Shown here: piece after piece, positions 59,769 to 64,000 of the stretch
Layout of the letters: each line of letters opens with the position of its first letter
Position numbering within the stretch: the stretch's first letter is position 1
Assembly: GCF_001421505.1 (NCBI RefSeq)
Contig: NZ_LMKL01000008.1
Coordinates: forward strand, 178,881 to 242,880
From: Sphingomonas sp. Leaf17
GTDB taxonomy: Bacteria; Pseudomonadota; Alphaproteobacteria; Sphingomonadales; Sphingomonadaceae
Direction: 5' to 3'
Length of the DNA: 64,000 nt
Notes under the pieces: generated by a model
Databases searched by the model: none
Told to the model about the DNA's origin: nothing
The model's input: only the letters and a program-made list of their open reading frames with translations
Made by a program: the position numbers and the translations under genes

Positions 59769-62386
59769 GGCTTTACCTCACCGGTCAGCGTGCGCAGGCG
59801 CAGCGCGGTCTTCAGTTGTGCCGACGAGGCCGCCGACGTGACGGTCACGGCGATGCTCTCGCCCGGCAGGATATCGACGCTGTTGTCGGACAGCGTCGCG
59901 TCGATCCCGGTGAAGTCGATCCACACCGCGCGGGCCAGCGCCTTCGCGGTCAGGGTCAGCGTGCGGCCGTCGTCGCTCCAGCGCGCGGTCAGGCCGGGAT
60001 CGGGCAGCGTCATTGCCTTGGGTGGCAGCGCGGTGACGATCCGGCGCGCGGCGACGGTGTCGCCGGTCATCAGCTCGACCACCGCGATCGTCGTCCGTGG
60101 GTCGCCACCCTTGAACAGCGCGGCATCGGCCAGCTTTGCGGCCACGCTGGCCGACAGCGGTGCGAGGGTCACGGTCGCGCCGTTCTCGCCCAGCACCCGG
60201 CCGCCGACGTCCATCGTCCGCACCCGCCAGCGCGCGCGGGTGGCGACGGCGGCATCGGAGATGGTGCTGATCGTCGTGGTCGCGTCTTTACGCTCGGCAT
60301 TGATCGCGAGGGGGGCGAAGAAACGGCGGGCGTGATAGTTCAGCGCCTTCCACCGTCCGTAATAATCGACGCTGGACCAGGACGCGCCGGGCCAGACGTC
60401 GTTCAGCTGCCAGTAGAGCGATCCCATCGTCACCGGGCGGCAGGCGCGGTGGTGGAGTGCGGCAAGCGCGATCCCCTCTGCCTGCATCACCTGGCTGAGA
60501 TAGACGAACTCGGCGAAGTCGCGTGGCGTGCGGTAATTCTGTTCGATATAGAACAGCAGCCGGTCGTTGCCCTCGCCCTTCAGGAACTTCTGGTGCGATT
60601 TCATGACCGGCGAGGTGGCGGACAGGTCGCCGGGCTTCGCAAAGGCTTGGACCGTCTTCATGTCGGGCATGGCTTGCAGGCCATATTCGGACATGAAGCG
60701 CGGGCAGCTGTCGAGATACGCCTCGACCGGCTTCTTGCCGCCCCAGACGTCCCAGTAATGCCGGTCGCCGTCGAAATCCTGATCGGGCTTGCCCTCGTAA
60801 TTCGCGCTGGGCGACCCGGGCCAGTAGACCGCATCCGGGTCACGCCGTTCGGCCGCGTCGCGCAACACCCGGTCGAACAGGATCGCCATGCCGACGCCGA
60901 CCTTTTCCTGTTCGTCCGCGCCGACCGCCTTCTTGAACGCGGTGCGGTCGCTCCAGCCCTCCCAGCCGGACAGGACTTCGTTGTTGCCGGCCCACAGCAC
61001 GATGGAGGGGTGTGCCTGCAACCGGTCGACCTGTTCCTCCGCCTCGACCTTCACGTTTTCGCGGAAGTCGCGGTCGTATGGCGTGATCGCGCCACCGAAC
61101 ATGAAGTCCTGCCACACCATCAGGCCCATCCGGTCGGCGGTGTCGTAGAACGCATCGTCGAGATAATAGCCGCCGCCCCAGACGCGGATCATGTTCATGT
61201 TGGCGTCGCGCGCCGACCCCAGCACCTGCGCGATCTGGCTTTCGGGCACGCGCGCGGGGAACATGTCGAACGGGATCAGGTTGGCGCCCTTGGCGAAGAT
61301 GGGGATGCCGTTGACCTTGATGCCGAAGCCTCTGCCGATCGCGTCCTTCTCGCGCATCAGTTCGACGGTGCGCAGGCCGGTGGATTTTGCAGCGCTGTCG
61401 AGTGCCCCGCCCTGACCGTCCAGCAGCGTCGCGGCGACACGGTATAGCGGCTGCGCGCCATACCCGACCGGGAACCAGCGTTTCGGCTGGAGAATCGTGA
61501 CGGGCAACGACAGGTGGTTCGCGCCCTTCGCCAGCGTGACGGTGTCGGTGGTGGTCCGTGTCCCGCCGTCGGGCGTGGTCACGGTGATGCGGATCGGGTG
61601 CTTGCCCTCCACGTCGGCGACCACGTCGAGTTCGGCGGACAGCCGCGCCTCGCTGGCGGCCAGCGTCTGCTGGGTCACGCGCAGCGCGTCGATGCGGGCA
61701 TCGTCCCACGCGTCCAGCCGGACGTCGCGCCATGGCCCCACCGTGACGATGCGCGGACCCCAGTCCCAGCCCCAGTGATATTTCGGCTTGCGGATATAGG
61801 GCGAGGTCTGCTTGCCCGCGGGTTCGTCGCCGAACATCGAATCATATTCGCCGGGCAGCGAATGGGGCGTGGCCAGCACCATCGGCTGCACCGCCCTGAT
61901 CGGCGATTTGAAGGCGATGACGATTTCGTTCGCGCCCGCCTTCACCACGTCCTTCACGGGCACCCGCCAGCGCCGATGCGCGTTGTCGGTCGCGGCCAGC
62001 TTCACGCCGTTGACGCTGACCTGCGCGAACGTGTCGAGGCCGTCGAACACGAGGTCGAGGTGATCGCGGGCCAGCATCTCACGGGTGACGGTCAGCGTGC
62101 GGCGATACTGCCAGTCGGTCAGGCCGACCCACTGGATCTGCGCCTCGTTCAGGCCGACATAGGGGTCGGGCACCTGGCCATTTGCGATCAGGTCCTGCTG
62201 CACGCTGCCGGGCACGCGGGCGGCAAACCAGCGCGCGGCCTTCGGATGCGCCCTGGCGGCGGCGGTATCGGCGGGGTCGATCCGTGCCTGCCAACCCGTC
62301 GTCAGCGGCTGCGCGTCGCGCGGGGCGGCGAGCGCGGCGGAGGCGGTACAGGTGAGCAGCAGGGCCGCAAGACGAAGAACGGTCAT
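59765..62386 (-). CDS. GH2 beta-mannosidase
   Basis: An 873-residue exported enzyme that would cleave the beta-1,4-mannose of the N-glycan core (or beta-mannan ends). After a signal peptide come the jelly-roll and Ig-like domains ('PKYHWGWDWGPRIVTVG' marks the beta-mannosidase clade), the barrel with acid/base Glu in 'IVLWAGNNEVLSGW' and the nucleophile Glu in 'PRFMSEYGLQAMP'. First gene of the glycosidase operon; its stop overlaps the GH3 start by 4 bp. Confidence 0.94.
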   Translation of the reverse strand: MTVLRLAALLLTCTASAALAAPRDAQPLTTGWQARIDPADTAAARAHPKAARWFAARVPGSVQQDLIANGQVPDPYVGLNEAQIQWVGLTDWQYRRTLTVTREMLARDHLDLVFDGLDTFAQVSVNGVKLAATDNAHRRWRVPVKDVVKAGANEIVIAFKSPIRAVQPMVLATPHSLPGEYDSMFGDEPAGKQTSPYIRKPKYHWGWDWGPRIVTVGPWRDVRLDAWDDARIDALRVTQQTLAASEARLSAELDVVADVEGKHPIRITVTTPDGGTRTTTDTVTLAKGANHLSLPVTILQPKRWFPVGYGAQPLYRVAATLLDGQGGALDSAAKSTGLRTVELMREKDAIGRGFGIKVNGIPIFAKGANLIPFDMFPARVPESQIAQVLGSARDANMNMIRVWGGGYYLDDAFYDTADRMGLMVWQDFMFGGAITPYDRDFRENVKVEAEEQVDRLQAHPSIVLWAGNNEVLSGWEGWSDRTAFKKAVGADEQEKVGVGMAILFDRVLRDAAERRDPDAVYWPGSPSANYEGKPDQDFDGDRHYWDVWGGKKPVEAYLDSCPRFMSEYGLQAMPDMKTVQAFAKPGDLSATSPVMKSHQKFLKGEGNDRLLFYIEQNYRTPRDFAEFVYLSQVMQAEGIALAALHHRACRPVTMGSLYWQLNDVWPGASWSSVDYYGRWKALNYHARRFFAPLAINAERKDATTTISTISDAAVATRARWRVRTMDVGGRVLGENGATVTLAPLSASVAAKLADAALFKGGDPRTTIAVVELMTGDTVAARRIVTALPPKAMTLPDPGLTARWSDDGRTLTLTAKALARAVWIDFTGIDATLSDNSVDILPGESIAVTVTSAASSAQLKTALRLRTLTGEVKP

Positions 62387-62501
62387 GGTCTGGTCGACTC
62401 CCTGTAAAACGCGCCGGGCCGGTCCGTCGCGATGCCGATCGTCCTTGCTGTGGACCGGTCACCGCGTTGCCGTCATTCGCCCCGCGTGGTGCCACAATGG
62501 T

Positions 62502-62538
62502 ATTATCATTTGACGCCGGGTTGCAAGCAATGTGTAAC
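62502..62538. promoter_or_regulatory. Overlapping divergent promoters for GH2 and cutC
   Basis: Leftward: TTGCTT (62530-62525), 17 bases, GATAAT (62507-62502). Rightward: TTGACG (62510-62515), 17 bases, TGTAAC (62533-62538). The two interlock in the 244-base gap between the start codons. The flanking ATGGTATTATCAT is an imperfect dyad that could be a GntR-type operator. Confidence 0.45.
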
Positions 62539-62630
62539 CAATGTTGGATTTGCAGATTGACGGCCGCTTGACCGGCGATGGATCCCCGCGCGACCATCTG
62601 GCGCCTGCCGATATGTCCTGGAGACCGGAA

Positions 62631-63395
62631 ATGCTCGAAATCTGTGTCGATGACCATGCCGGACTCGATGCCGCGATCGCCGGCGGGGCGGACCGGATCG
62701 AACTGTGCGGTGCGCTGGCCATCGGCGGAATCACGCCGTCCGCCGGGTTGATCGCGGCGGCGGCGGCGGTATCGATCCCGGTCCATGCCCTGCTGCGGCC
62801 ACGCGGCGGCGACTTCGTCCATGACGCGCAGGAGGAAGCGATCCTGGCCGCCGATCTCGATCAGGTGGCCACAGCCGGGCTGGCCGGGATCGTCATCGGC
62901 GCGACGACCGCCGGAGGCGCGCTCGACGAAGCCCTGCTCGCGCGGCTGATCGCGCGGGCGCGCGGCTGGAACGATCGCCGCGCCACGCCGCTGTCGATCA
63001 CGCTGCACCGCGCGTTCGACCGGTGCGTCGACCAGCCGGCCGCGCTGGAGACGGCGATCGCGCTGGGGTTCGACCGGATCCTGACATCGGGCGGCGCGGT
63101 GACCGCGCTGGCCGGGCGCGACCGGATCGCGGCGCTGGTCGGGCAGGCCGGCGGCCGGATCGGGATATTGCCCGGCAGCGGGGTCAATGCGGATACCGCC
63201 CCGGCGATCCTGACCACCGGCGTATCGGAACTTCATGCCTCCTGCGGTGTTCCAGTGGCGCAGGATCCCGCTCTTGTCGCCATGGGATTCAGTCCGGCCG
63301 AGGCGCGGCGGACCGACGCCGCCGCCGTCGCGGCCCTGAAAGCGATCCTTGTGGAACCCGCGCGAAAACTTCGCTTGAGCAAGACCAATTCATAA
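62631..63395 (+). CDS. cutC: CutC family protein
   Basis: A 254-residue TIM-barrel protein. It begins 'LEICVDDHAGLDAAIAGGADRIELCG' (residues 2-27) and contains 'HALLRPRGGDF', 'ITLHRAFDRC', 'RILTSGGA' and 'ILPGSGVN', all typical of CutC. The family was named for copper homeostasis but its true role is disputed, and it often lies next to sugar-catabolic genes. The ATG at 62631 was chosen because GGAG lies 8 bases upstream. It diverges from the glycosidase operon and precedes the GntR gene. Confidence 0.92.
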   Translation: MLEICVDDHAGLDAAIAGGADRIELCGALAIGGITPSAGLIAAAAAVSIPVHALLRPRGGDFVHDAQEEAILAADLDQVATAGLAGIVIGATTAGGALDEALLARLIARARGWNDRRATPLSITLHRAFDRCVDQPAALETAIALGFDRILTSGGAVTALAGRDRIAALVGQAGGRIGILPGSGVNADTAPAILTTGVSELHASCGVPVAQDPALVAMGFSPAEARRTDAAAVAALKAILVEPARKLRLSKTNS

Positions 63396-63470
63396 CATAT
63401 GATCCAGCACCATAGCGGCCAGACGCGGTCTTTCGACCCGCCCTGCCGCCAGTCCGCACAGGGAGATCGG

Positions 63471-64000
63471 ATGTCGTTTTCCGCCAGCATTGGCCGGTTC
63501 CGCAGTGGCAATCCAGCCCCTCTGTATGTGCAGTTGCAGCAGTTGATCCGCGACGCCATCAACCGCAACCTGCTGACGCAGGACGAGGCGATTCCCGCCG
63601 AACGCGACCTGGCCACCGAGTATGACGTGTCGCGCATCACGGTGCGCAAGGCGATCGGCGGACTGGTCGAGGAAGGCCTGCTGACGCGGCGACGCGGAGC
63701 GGGCACCTTCGTCGCGGCGCGGGTTGAAAAGAGCTTTTCCAAGCTGTCGTCCTTTTCCGAGGACATGGTCGCGCGCGGTCGCAAGCCAAGCAGCGTGTGG
63801 GTCAGCAAATCGGTCGGCACGGTCACGCCCGAGGAGGCATTGTCGCTGGGCCTGTCGCCGGGTGCGGAAGTCTATCGGTTCCAGCGGCTGCGCTATGCCG
63901 ACGACGTGCCGATGGCGCTGGAATATTCGACCATCGCCGGCTTCTGCCTGGAAAACGAGGATGCGGTCGACGTGTCGCTGTACGAGGCGCTGACCGCGTC
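63471..64000 (+). CDS. GntR/HutC-family transcriptional regulator (partial)
   Basis: The gene runs off the window; about 176 residues are visible. The winged helix is at residues 15-85 ('PLYVQLQQLIRDAI', 'IPAERDLATEYDVSRITVRK', 'RRGAGTFVA'), followed by the UTRA ligand domain ('SFSEDMVARGRKP', 'YRFQRLRYADDVPMALE'). This is the NagR-like layout, whose ligands are often amino-sugar phosphates. Translation starts at ATG 63471 with GGGAG 5 bases upstream. It probably regulates the glycosidase operon. Confidence 0.93.
   Translation, partial: MSFSASIGRFRSGNPAPLYVQLQQLIRDAINRNLLTQDEAIPAERDLATEYDVSRITVRKAIGGLVEEGLLTRRRGAGTFVAARVEKSFSKLSSFSEDMVARGRKPSSVWVSKSVGTVTPEEALSLGLSPGAEVYRFQRLRYADDVPMALEYSTIAGFCLENEDAVDVSLYEALTA

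Noticed and set aside
57177..60335. 1052-residue plus-strand open frame opposite GH3 and GH2
   Set aside because: It is antisense to two well-supported glycosidases and shows no domain of its own.

Overview
The window is GC-rich, gene-dense bacterial chromosome. The order mdh / sucD / 2-oxoglutarate dehydrogenase E1 / E2 / lpd, the sdhCDA block, the ScfR-regulated propionyl-CoA genes, the CtrA-like sites and several families of palindromic intergenic repeats point to an alphaproteobacterium, most likely a sphingomonad (Sphingomonas or a close relative). This is inferred from gene content; no rRNA is present. No tRNA, rRNA, CRISPR array, transposase or prophage was found. The first 68 bases are a pure G run, most likely a sequencing or assembly artefact at a contig end.

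Layout. 0.2-3.3 kb: an SMI1/KNR4-like gene, isocitrate lyase and a small lipoprotein. 3.7-12.4 kb (minus strand): the TCA block mdh, sucD, sucA (odhA), odhB and lpdA, with an unknown AT-rich gene fitted between mdh and sucD and a GIY-YIG nuclease gene between odhB and lpdA. 12.6-20.3 kb: zapE, an unknown secreted protein, then sdhB separated from sdhCDA by a deaminase, an orphan ClpP-like protein and a mazEF toxin-antitoxin pair. 20.5-30.9 kb: two chemoreceptors, each with a CtrA-like site upstream, plus prmA, a short-chain dehydrogenase, phenylalanine hydroxylase, a DUF2459 protein, a hydrolase, an unknown membrane-anchored protein and a glycerophosphodiesterase. 31.0-38.7 kb: a molybdenum hydroxylase operon with one Fe-S subunit, one FAD subunit, two alternative Mo subunits, XdhC and a MocA-like enzyme.

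38.8-50.7 kb: a propionyl-CoA to succinyl-CoA module (pccB, methylmalonyl-CoA epimerase, an enoyl-CoA hydratase-like gene, methylmalonyl-CoA mutase, biotin synthase, pccA) read leftward and controlled by a divergent ScfR-type regulator. It ends next to an Abi_C-type gene. 50.7-64.0 kb: a leftward operon of five secreted glycoside hydrolases (GH2, GH3, GH125, GH92 and a GH67/DUF4838-like enzyme) opposite cutC and a GntR/HutC regulator that runs off the window. The set fits stepwise removal of mannose, and possibly core xylose, from N-glycans.

The metabolic genes connect: propionyl-CoA becomes succinyl-CoA and enters the TCA block, bioB supplies biotin to PccA, and isocitrate lyase opens the glyoxylate bypass. 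The accessory layer is the less ordinary part. Palindromic repeats lie between many cistrons, one lies in frame inside pccA, another occupies the 5' end of a glycosidase gene, and two ~78-bp copies bracket the GIY-YIG nuclease. Visibly AT-richer orphan genes sit inside core operons with overlaps of only 1 to 4 bp.
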